This document shows, one piece after another, positions 57,701-64,000 of a stretch of 64,000 nt of DNA. The DNA is taken from the IMG/VR virus record IMGVR_UViG_3300017963_000265, positions 1 through 64,000 of that record; one strand, given 5' to 3'. The position numbers and the translations under genes are program-made. This DNA is from a virus. Within the stretch, counting starts at the first letter, position 1; the number at the start of each line of letters is the position of its first letter. Below the pieces are notes generated by a model. The model had not been told where the DNA came from, ran no database searches, and was given only the letters and a program-made list of their open reading frames with translations.

Positions 57701-58974
57701 ACGCCTTCTTCGGTTTCTACTCTAACAAGATAGTTATCCTTGTTTTCGTCGTTTTCATAGAAACCATGATTTCCGCTTCTGAATCTACTGGGTATGCCAA
57801 ATTTCCAAAGGAGAGCTCTGACTTGTTTAGCCAATCTCTTACTTGTACTGCCATAGACGATGTCCCATTGATCAGACCCTTTTTCCTGAGTTGTATAAAT
57901 TGCGGAACTATCACAATCAACCCACAGAGATTTTATGAATTCTATGGTCTCATTTCTGGTGCATTTCTCGAATATCCAATCAGGTATGAATTTTTCTGAG
58001 GAGTATTTCCCCCACAATCCATCCGACTTAATCAATCTCGACAAATTAGAGCTTCTGCTTATGTTTACTCTACTCTCGTTAGTTGAATATCGGTTCCCGG
58101 ATGAATCTAGAAGATGCTCTATTTTTTTTCTTATACGTGCATATGTTTTTGTTATCTGGAACATCCCACTTCTGGATGTTCCGTCAGCTAAGTAATATCC
58201 GTATAAGGGTACCTCTCCATTTCGTAACCCCGAACCATTTCCAAATTTCGCGCACCCGTCTATGCCCCGAACTGCAGATACTCTATCTCCTACCTCTATT
58301 TCTCCAGCACACGTCCATCCCCAATGCGATAAAATAGGATGGTCTTCCCCGACCTCCAGCTCTGACCCCATTCTAGTTCTTATTCTTAGGGACCTCCTTT
58401 TGCCTACGTTCTTGATTCTTGTGACTACATCCCTCGTTAATCTCCAATCTGTCTGAACTGGTTCCGGCCCGGTCCCAAGCTCAGGACCGAATCTATTATC
58501 CCCTGACGTCCTCAGCGATATGACTTCATCACCAACCTTCAGGTCCTTCACAGATACCAGCTGTCCAGAAGCTTTAAGTATGCTAAGTAGTTGAAATCTT
58601 CCACACTTTTCTGTCTGTCGCCCACACTTGAGAAGAGATTTTCTGGAACCGGTGTTATAGATTCTTATTAGATAGGGACGTTCTTCGAAGGAGAACTTTA
58701 CAGTCTTCCCCTCGTCTCCAATGTTTATAGCTGTTTCTACAAACTCGTGAGGACTTACGTTATAGAGGTAATTTCCGTCCTGAAACTCATCAAATTCCTC
58801 GTCTGTAGGTTCCCTCGGTTCGTTATCAAACCCATAATATTCAGGACTACCTTCGCCGTTATAATCATGGAACGGTTCGGTGTATTTTTCCCCTCCCACA
58901 ACCTGCGTTGCGTAACTTAGGGGTACTACTGATCTAGAAGCGAGAGCTTCTGCTTCTCTAATATTGACTAACAA
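54742..58974 (-). CDS. Terminase large subunit with two inteins
   Basis: A 1410-aa frame, about 613 aa after removal of two inteins. Extein parts read RKSLLKCGRQTEK joined to STSLGNK (Walker A-like ATPase loop, E before K instead of the usual Gly), ADLISIDEIQD (Walker B), a Cys pair CEKCG, FAGIDWG joined to TGENSYTV (nuclease motif I), IVGCDYGGG and NTDDSFHSIL (further acidic nuclease residues). It packages DNA into the prohead. Start is TTG with GAGGAA at good spacing. It ends in the bidirectional terminator. Confidence 0.85.
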   Translation of the reverse strand: MLVNIREAEALASRSVVPLSYATQVVGGEKYTEPFHDYNGEGSPEYYGFDNEPREPTDEEFDEFQDGNYLYNVSPHEFVETAINIGDEGKTVKFSFEERPYLIRIYNTGSRKSLLKCGRQTEKCGRFQLLSILKASGQLVSVKDLKVGDEVISLRTSGDNRFGPELGTGPEPVQTDWRLTRDVVTRIKNVGKRRSLRIRTRMGSELEVGEDHPILSHWGWTCAGEIEVGDRVSAVRGIDGCAKFGNGSGLRNGEVPLYGYYLADGTSRSGMFQITKTYARIRKKIEHLLDSSGNRYSTNESRVNISRSSNLSRLIKSDGLWGKYSSEKFIPDWIFEKCTRNETIEFIKSLWVDCDSSAIYTTQEKGSDQWDIVYGSTSKRLAKQVRALLWKFGIPSRFRSGNHGFYENDENKDNYLVRVETEEGVKKFLSLFTDFEFVDDKKSNSNRDTFPLSIVQPLIDGMCRKCGIGDKRGRGEYDSLRKNGFRRKLRHPPNRQTIKRYLDFFESRIDTDDYLYTSLRNLYFSDIIWDEIVEIEDLGENDVYHVETERFHNYCIDGIITHNSTSLGNKIISYSCLNNHFRSLYVSSSAEQAKVFSNDRISEPIALSPTVKAYTNSVLTNAVFHKKFINYSQIRIRYAYLNADRVRGIPADLISIDEIQDIIVDNIPVIEECASHSPFKIFIYSGTPKSLDNTIEYYWSNFSTQNEWVVPCEHHGTPKDKSSWYWNILGERNIGLKGVICEKCGNLIDPAHPSAQWASLNPVTEANKERVTFDGYRISQLMVPWILKKETAWLELRSKYERYSRQKFINEVLGMSYDSGIRPINRTQVEACCQPVYYLADYEHLRTIVQGKPVFAGIDWGCHDEETRILTDIGWKFFKELTDEDKVAQWDPDTREMSFVKPVVRTVRKWRDPLYHFETKGGMDLMVTGTHRMRVRGVKSGNWVTESADKTAERGGNVKFVGYVCWKGEERKSFELPGLPKSSGYGGCESKTFDMDDWLEFLGYYLSEGGVCLRTSKSDKSKRVPYAVKMSQRESSSPENVDKIRLCMIRSDIPFSEFLNRDTSDINWSIKGKQYWKWFFENVGESTELKRIPREFLRLSKRQLRILFKSMMLGDGSEDKRDKNFNGYYSSTSKGLCEDFQEICIKLGLRCSVSLHKHASGNRKAIWRAMWSRGRDFHFNTPAKKIKRVPYSGKVYCCKVPSGYIVTERNGKVAYQGNTGENSYTVISLGCYMGDGNFTIFWIHRFTGEDLDPEIQIRRVSEIITHFNVSIVGCDYGGGFDKNARLIREFGPNRVFKFQYNPDQKKGKVYWDEGLMRFAVHRTEVMTDIFQAMIRKDIRVPNWNDFADPYGKDILNIFSEEVEVRGKKMTVYRHSPGNTDDSFHSILYCMLASMIKYPRPDIIVPRKETA
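55321..56391 (-). other. Terminase intein 2 (357 aa), at nuclease motif I
   Basis: Residues 862-1218. Starts CHDEETRILTDIGW, has LMVTGTHRMRVRG (block B with TxxH), FLGYYLSEGGV and SMMLGDGSED (LAGLIDADG motifs) and ends VYCCKVPSGYIVTERNGK then AYQGN, with Thr as the +1 residue. The last Asn is preceded by Gly, not His, as in other terminase inteins. It interrupts FAGIDWG|TGENSY next to the nuclease Asp. Confidence 0.85.
57286..58605 (-). other. Terminase intein 1 (440 aa), in the Walker A loop
   Basis: Residues 124-563. Starts CGRFQLLSILK (splicing Cys), has ELEVGEDHPILSHWGW with the TxxH-like GEDHP, LYGYYLADGTSRSG, a second, weaker LAGLIDADG copy (WVDCDSS) and ends VYHVETERFHNY, ITHN, with Ser as the +1 residue. 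Inserted right after the lysine of the ATPase loop. Possibly a reduced homing activity because the second motif is poor. Confidence 0.85.
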
Positions 58975-59449
58975 GATTCCTCAACCAAATTTCCATTCTT
59001 TTTTCTACGTTAAGTTCTAGGATTTCACCGAATTGTCGAATTTTTCTCGTACTTAAAACCGGTTTCAGATGAATGTTTCTGACAGCTACCAAATAGGCCC
59101 CGTAATAATGGTCCGGGTATTTACTTCGTTTGTCGATTTCATCCGCATACACTTCTAACCTAACTGCATTGATGTCGAAATCAACATTAGGGAAATCAGA
59201 CGGCCAAATCGATTCTATGGATGACAAAACATCTAGACCGAACTCCCCTGTTCCCCAGTACCTTTCATGTACTTTTGGTCCTCTGAAGACATGATATATA
59301 AGATCATCTTCACGAAACATTCTGATATGAGCGAAGTCACCATCGCAGATTAACTCCCCAACAGCTCTCGCATTCTCCAAGGAATCAACATCGGTGTACT
59401 CATCAGCTTCCACCAAACTCAGTAAAGCTTTCTCTTCATTTTCTCTCAT
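58958..59449 (-). CDS. Hypothetical protein
   Basis: A 163-aa acidic alpha/beta protein (VGELICDGDFAHIRMF, LIYHVFRG). AGAGGG precedes the ATG. Its end overlaps the terminase start by 17 nt. Not recognisable as a small terminase subunit, although position would allow it. Confidence 0.6.
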   Translation of the reverse strand: MRENEEKALLSLVEADEYTDVDSLENARAVGELICDGDFAHIRMFREDDLIYHVFRGPKVHERYWGTGEFGLDVLSSIESIWPSDFPNVDFDINAVRLEVYADEIDKRSKYPDHYYGAYLVAVRNIHLKPVLSTRKIRQFGEILELNVEKRMEIWLRNLVSQY

Positions 59450-59457
59450 AGGACCCT

Positions 59458-60351
59458 CTAAAACGACTCATCATCATCGCTCTCGCTTCCAGAAGATTGA
59501 CTATGTTTCCCGTCAGTCAATCTATTAACGTCTATGACTTCGGCATCATCCAACCTCATTCTAAATTTCTGGAATTGATTCAGTACGTCCTGCAGCATGG
59601 CGTCACTACGTCTCATTATTTCGTCGGCATCTTTCAACGTAGACATGCAATTTCTTAGAGCAGATGTCGTCTTAAAACTAGCCGGTTGATTCTCTAATTC
59701 TAAGGCATGCTTGAAAGCTATTTGCCCTATTCTTGAGGCTGCCTCCGCCGTATTAAATACTTTCTTGGGTCCTGATACTCCTACAATCCATGGAAGATGT
59801 TGTGGAGCTACATCAGGAGATATGACTAGGCTCTGGATATACGGATTTTTCCCGGTTCTGTATCTCAGAAAATCAAGCCATTCCCCCTTCGACATCAAGT
59901 TCCGGTTCCAATAGTAGTGTCCGTACGCTCCTATCCCACCAACGGTCAGAGATATTGAGGTGTACTTCCTTACTTTCCTTATGATTGATGAGGGAGTTAT
60001 GGTGGACAACATCAGAGGTTCTATTTTCTCTCTCAAGAACAAATCTGAGAGTATCAGATTCGATTCTCTGACCTCCTTTGTCGGATACCACATATCAAAT
60101 ATCCTGTGGTATTTCAGGTATTCCTTGCTTTTCTTGTGATGCGGATTATCTGGAAAGTAATCTCCGGGTCTGGTTTGAGTCATATCAGCTATGAGATTTT
60201 GAATGTACCCCAAACCAATCGATTCCAGGTTCATAGAGTTCATTATTCTGGATATTTCATCGATTTGCTCTTTGAGCTCTTCTTCTGTTGTAACTAGTTC
60301 GTTTCTAGAGATCAGATATCTGAGGAAAAATTCTGAGGGGCTTCTAATCAT
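59458..60351 (-). CDS. Hypothetical protein
   Basis: A 297-aa protein: helical N-terminal half, a short hydrophobic Gly/Tyr stretch (SLTVGGIGAYGHYYW), and a Ser/Asp-rich tail (SSGSESDDDES). The start overlaps the stop of the 671-aa gene. Unknown, perhaps structural or terminase-related. Confidence 0.6.
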   Translation of the reverse strand: MIRSPSEFFLRYLISRNELVTTEEELKEQIDEISRIMNSMNLESIGLGYIQNLIADMTQTRPGDYFPDNPHHKKSKEYLKYHRIFDMWYPTKEVRESNLILSDLFLREKIEPLMLSTITPSSIIRKVRKYTSISLTVGGIGAYGHYYWNRNLMSKGEWLDFLRYRTGKNPYIQSLVISPDVAPQHLPWIVGVSGPKKVFNTAEAASRIGQIAFKHALELENQPASFKTTSALRNCMSTLKDADEIMRRSDAMLQDVLNQFQKFRMRLDDAEVIDVNRLTDGKHSQSSGSESDDDESF

Positions 60352-62359
60352 TTGTGTACTGAGACAATTCTTTTAGTCCATTAATTACCACATCCATATG
60401 TTTAATTAGCCGTTCCAGGGCAGTCACGTCAATGATATTTTTCAGGCCTAATCTGGAAGCTATCAAGAGATTGCACATTCTCGAGACAGTTCTTTCCAAA
60501 TCAGGGATGTATTCCACAAATGTTGATACATTCTCTGAATTGAGAAATCCCAGAGAGAGGACATTATCAACAGTCGATGGGTCGTCAATCAATGCCGCCT
60601 CTTTCAAGAACATCGGCATTCTCGGAACCTTCTTCACGAACTCAATGGATTTCATCCTCGCTTCTTTGATTCTCTCACTCAACAACTTTACTGGTTTCGC
60701 TCCCTGTATATTCACCCAATGAGAATATTTCCTCGATTCCGCCAATTTCTCTCTGGATATATCAGAAGGGATACCCAAAATAGCCAGATTGAATATTGCC
60801 TGGTCTTCTGAAATACCGCTCGTCTGGCACACAGATGCTAATTTTTCAATGTGCCGACCCTTCATGGAATAAGAGCCGTGGTCATGCATGACCTTGACCG
60901 CATCAAAATCGAGTCGCACGGCTGAAGTTTTCATAAACTCGTCCGGATTCTCTGAGAGCTCAGTCATTCTTTGGAGGGGAATCCACCCACAATCATCTGG
61001 GATAGCGTACATACCATCTTCTATCTGCGCGGCCTTAACCAAACCCGGTAGCTTCTTGATAATCACTCTTTCCCCAAGCATGGTTTCGCAGATGTATTCA
61101 TCAACCAGCTCTGTTGATTGAGCTTCTGCCACAATATTCACCGGAACTATGGCAGTAGCTCCTCCCTGTCTGGCTAAATAGAAAATACCAAATCCGCTCG
61201 GATTCTCGTCTATTAAATTCGTCCCCTTTCCTACAAGACTCCCAGCTATTGACTCCTGGACAGCAGATTCGGAACCGTTCGTGAAAACAGAAATATCTAG
61301 TGAGGTCCCGTCTAGGTCTACAACATGAGGAAACACCCATCCGACTAGTTCCCGACCGTCCTTTGTCTTGACCTTATATTCTCCAAACTCTTCCACGACA
61401 CTGACCGTAATATCAGCCAGAGATTCTCTGGAGGCCTTGTTCGTACTGATAGTCACAGTCTCCCCATTTTCCACCTTCCTCACCACATCTGCTCCAGCCA
61501 TTTCTTCAGCCAACGGTCTTGGGATATCATTTTCCTCTGGAAGTAAAGCCTCGGGGTTGGCTGTCTTAACACGGAATCCGCCGTCTATTTTTGATATTTG
61601 GATGACTTTGGGTTTGATCATCCCCGAGGCCGTCTTCATCATCTCACTAGAAGAAACTGTCTTCACGTCCTCCACCAGCTTGTCCATGAAATGACTGGCC
61701 TCTGGATTTCTGATAAACAGGGACAAAGTTTCTTCATCCTCGGTTATAGCACTGCATACCTTCTCCACCTCATTCTGATTGAGGGTATGTCGAATAACGT
61801 CAATTATCCTATTTGGAGAGCTGGATTTTTGCATATGCCCCATATACGAGTTCGTCCCCCCCAATCCCATTCGATATGGCGGATACAACATCTCGGTCAT
61901 GTCCTTAGTTCCTGGTGACTCTCCAATCGCCTCGAACATCTGAGGCCTAAACATTTCCTTCTTCAGCCTTTTGTCCGTCAGCGGTTGAAACATTCCGTTG
62001 GATATAAATACATCCAACGGGCTCATCTTTCCCTCTTGTACGATGACCGGTATTATTGCCGTCTTTTGTCCAGATAGATCTGGACTTATTTCATTGCTAT
62101 ACGGATTGTGTCCGTTCTCCTGTTTCGGGATTTTATTCAGCCTACTGCTAAGCTTTATGGCCGCTAGTGCATATCTTCTCTCTGGGTCAAGTTCCATCAT
62201 GATTATCTTCGTGTCGAAATCTCCGATAAACGGAACTTGCCTGTATAGTTCATCTGTAATTTCAGATTGCCAATCGTCAGGATTCTCAGACAGCCTGGCG
62301 AAAGCTGCACTGATCTTTTCCATAATCCGAGGAGTGACATCATCCAGAAAAAGATTCAT
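60344..62359 (-). CDS. Large virion-like protein, unknown function
   Basis: A 671-aa protein starting MNLFLDDVTPRIMEKISAAF, with an N-terminal EKIS motif, a region with strands (VKTKDGRELVGWVFPHVV, GIFYLARQGGATAIVPV) and a helical end. AGGAG precedes the ATG. It is too unlike known portals to be called one, though portal is otherwise missing in this window. Probably a major structural or baseplate-linked protein. Confidence 0.6.
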   Translation of the reverse strand: MNLFLDDVTPRIMEKISAAFARLSENPDDWQSEITDELYRQVPFIGDFDTKIIMMELDPERRYALAAIKLSSRLNKIPKQENGHNPYSNEISPDLSGQKTAIIPVIVQEGKMSPLDVFISNGMFQPLTDKRLKKEMFRPQMFEAIGESPGTKDMTEMLYPPYRMGLGGTNSYMGHMQKSSSPNRIIDVIRHTLNQNEVEKVCSAITEDEETLSLFIRNPEASHFMDKLVEDVKTVSSSEMMKTASGMIKPKVIQISKIDGGFRVKTANPEALLPEENDIPRPLAEEMAGADVVRKVENGETVTISTNKASRESLADITVSVVEEFGEYKVKTKDGRELVGWVFPHVVDLDGTSLDISVFTNGSESAVQESIAGSLVGKGTNLIDENPSGFGIFYLARQGGATAIVPVNIVAEAQSTELVDEYICETMLGERVIIKKLPGLVKAAQIEDGMYAIPDDCGWIPLQRMTELSENPDEFMKTSAVRLDFDAVKVMHDHGSYSMKGRHIEKLASVCQTSGISEDQAIFNLAILGIPSDISREKLAESRKYSHWVNIQGAKPVKLLSERIKEARMKSIEFVKKVPRMPMFLKEAALIDDPSTVDNVLSLGFLNSENVSTFVEYIPDLERTVSRMCNLLIASRLGLKNIIDVTALERLIKHMDVVINGLKELSQYTND

Positions 62360-62378
62360 TTTGTTCTCCTGATAGCTG

Positions 62379-62738
62379 CTAGTTTATTGTTATTTCATCG
62401 ACTGCCGTGGCTGTTGTGATGATTCCTCCTGAAATGCAGTCACTTCGCAGCTGATTGTATTGTCCTATCAATTCGTTGAGTTTAGACACAACGGGATTGT
62501 TTATGTATCCCACGATATGCTCGAATATCGCCTTGGCCATTCCTTTAGATAAGGCACTAGCAAAATTTTTTGGGATGTAGACATCTCCTTTTCTAGGCAC
62601 TTGTTTAATCTTCGTGGAACCGTCCGGTTGTGTCTCCTTTGAGACATCCACTCCTGTTATCGTATCCTTTGCGACTGCCTTAAGGGTAGTTATGTATTTT
62701 ACTAGAAGATTTTCTAATCCAGATTCTGATATCTTCAT
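62379..62738 (-). CDS. Hypothetical protein
   Basis: A 119-aa protein with helices and beta-like ends (GDVYIPKNFASALSKGMAKA). Start overlaps the stop of the spike gene (4 nt). Likely tail or baseplate associated by position. Confidence 0.55.
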   Translation of the reverse strand: MKISESGLENLLVKYITTLKAVAKDTITGVDVSKETQPDGSTKIKQVPRKGDVYIPKNFASALSKGMAKAIFEHIVGYINNPVVSKLNELIGQYNQLRSDCISGGIITTATAVDEITIN

Positions 62739-63958
62739 GGACTAACCTTTATATTCTTGGAAAGGATATTGGGCAACTCCGCCACCTGAACATCTGGAAC
62801 GTTCCACATCGGATGAACGTGCTTGGTTAGCCAAATAACCAGTAACTCCCCCAATACAGCAGAAAAGTTCGAAGCCTTTCCCAAGTAAACTTGAGTGGCT
62901 TTTATTGCTTTTAGGCCGGTTATCTCCTCAGAACTGGAGGCAGCTTTTAGGCTATGAGCTCCTGTGATTTCAGTAGATTCAGTGGATGCCTTCACAATCC
63001 TGGAAGAGCCTATCGAGACCTCATCAGAACCTGATACAGAAAATTTCCGAGAACCGGAGATGGTGTAATCTAAAGAACCTGACATGTTAAATGTCTGATT
63101 CCCGACGTTATCTACGACCATCTTGAATTTGGAATTGTTGATACTCCCAGTAGATGTGGATATACCTGACGGAGCTACCGATAACTCATACCTTATTGAA
63201 TCGGAAACATGACCCATCTTTAGTTGAATATCAGCCTTGTCGTTCTGAGCTTTATCCCTGAGAGATAATCTATACAAGATAGGTGCTTCCCCGGCAGGGT
63301 CCTTCTCTTTCCTTTGAACGTTCCATGTCAGAACCCCTCCGGGAGTACTAGTTTCTATGTTCTCGCAGAAATGCCTGATGTAGTTCTTGAGAGGGATGTA
63401 AATGGATTGACACATCGGAGTTGAGCCAATCTGGATTACTCCACCTCTTCTGAGAATTATGAAGTTCTCGTCTCTAGTCCTTAGAAGAATATCCCCTGGA
63501 TTAAGAAATGGGCGTCCCCCTCGCGCCGACGCACTTGAAACGTTTTTGTCAGACGAACCTGTGGATGTAGTTGATGTGGGGGTGCTAAGGGTACTCTCTA
63601 ATTCCTCGGTCTCGACTTCCGCTTCTCCGGCCAGGTCCTCTAAATTATCTTGCTTGGCGAATTCCATTTCGAAGGACCCGATAAAGGACAAAATAAATGG
63701 AGTATCCTCGTCCGAGGGCTGGCATATTTCACATAAAGCCCCGACTTCGGGCATTGCGGTGATACCTTCTCCATTGTTGGTGTGGAAATACGGGCTCCCG
63801 ACTTGGATACTGTCGAATGTCTTTCCCTCGTACTCAGTAATGACATCCACGGTATAGTTTTTTAGGTCGACGTTCGTGACGATAGCCTTTGATATCCACG
63901 CCGCTCTTTGGCTAGACCTGGTTGGAGAGTTTTTTGTGTCTCTTATTGCTGGAGGCAT
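62735..63958 (-). CDS. Baseplate spike (gp5/VgrG/gpV-like) protein
   Basis: A 407-aa protein. Residues about 20-110 form an OB-fold-like domain (VTNVDLKNYTVDVITEYEG, GSPYFHTNNGEGITAMPEVG), then a Ser/Thr-rich linker, and a C-terminal set of short repeated strands (SGSLDYTISGSRKFSVSGSD, SIGSSRIVKASTEST, SLKAASSSEEITGLKAI) typical of the triple beta-helix of baseplate spikes, followed by HVHPMWNV (as in gpV-like proteins, possible metal-binding His). It would form the membrane-piercing tip. Confidence 0.75.
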   Translation of the reverse strand: MPPAIRDTKNSPTRSSQRAAWISKAIVTNVDLKNYTVDVITEYEGKTFDSIQVGSPYFHTNNGEGITAMPEVGALCEICQPSDEDTPFILSFIGSFEMEFAKQDNLEDLAGEAEVETEELESTLSTPTSTTSTGSSDKNVSSASARGGRPFLNPGDILLRTRDENFIILRRGGVIQIGSTPMCQSIYIPLKNYIRHFCENIETSTPGGVLTWNVQRKEKDPAGEAPILYRLSLRDKAQNDKADIQLKMGHVSDSIRYELSVAPSGISTSTGSINNSKFKMVVDNVGNQTFNMSGSLDYTISGSRKFSVSGSDEVSIGSSRIVKASTESTEITGAHSLKAASSSEEITGLKAIKATQVYLGKASNFSAVLGELLVIWLTKHVHPMWNVPDVQVAELPNILSKNIKVSP

Positions 63959-63960
63959 TG

Positions 63961-64000
63961 TTAACCGAGAGCATAACCCGCGGCTACGGGAGCGGCCACG
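63961..64000 (-). CDS. Partial gene, C-terminus only
   Basis: The last twelve codons (Val, Ala and Gly-rich, ending GYALG) and stop of a gene that continues past the right edge of the window. Nothing more can be said. Confidence 0.45.
   Translation of the reverse strand, partial: VAAPVAAGYALG

Noticed and set aside
1-64000. CRISPR array
   Set aside because: No set of regularly spaced direct repeats seen.

Overview
The window looks like part of the genome of a large, contractile-tailed double-stranded DNA phage (myovirus morphology, Caudoviricetes). It carries a tail sheath gene, a candidate tube, an HK97-type capsid gene, a head protease, a large terminase and a baseplate spike. Almost every gene is read leftward (minus strand), tightly packed, with strong GGAG-type ribosome binding sites and many ATGA overlaps. 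There are no rRNA genes and I saw no tRNA genes or CRISPR arrays. An N-acetylmuramoyl-L-alanine amidase endolysin, a candidate lipoprotein, a secreted protein and a beta-barrel-like protein with a signal peptide suggest a Gram-negative host. I cannot name the species. Portal and tape-measure genes were not recognised here.

Layout in the direction of transcription, from high to low coordinates. At 64.0-54.7 kb are a baseplate spike, a 671-aa virion-like protein and a terminase large subunit interrupted by two inteins. At 54.7-53.5 kb two rightward genes, the first with a MerR/excisionase-type helix-turn-helix, interrupt the array. At 53.5-39.0 kb is the head and neck module: intein-containing head protease, disordered or scaffold-like proteins, decoration candidate, major capsid protein and neck proteins. 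At 38.9-33.6 kb are a very long tail sheath, the tube candidate and a basic protein. At 33.5-32.1 kb are a two-gene rightward ribbon-helix-helix cassette and two leftward genes. At 32.1-31.2 kb is about 900 bp without a gene, crowded with inverted repeats. At 31.2-23.3 kb are an AT-hook/histone-fold protein, thymidylate kinase, MazG-like protein, two winged-helix proteins, thymidylate synthase, dihydrofolate reductase, RNase HII, a BRO-N antirepressor-like protein, orotate phosphoribosyltransferase and dCMP deaminase. At 23.3-0 kb are mostly small unknown proteins, many with zinc knuckles, plus a tail-chaperone-like frameshift pair, a PD-(D/E)XK-like nuclease, envelope proteins, a GroES-like protein, the endolysin, a DHH phosphoesterase and three metallopeptidase-like proteins, one with its active site lost.

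The nucleotide genes form a coherent dTMP supply line: dCMP deaminase makes dUMP, thymidylate synthase makes dTMP, DHFR recycles folate and the kinase makes dTDP. The orotate phosphoribosyltransferase would feed UMP synthesis and the MazG-like protein may hydrolyse NTPs. The GroES-like protein may help fold the capsid.

Points most worth a second look are the AT-hook/histone-fold protein beside the inverted-repeat-rich region, three inteins in two head genes (two of them in terminase active-site motifs), a probable programmed -1 frameshift, a catalytically dead metzincin, and a recurring SFFDELxKIS N-terminal motif in several small proteins.
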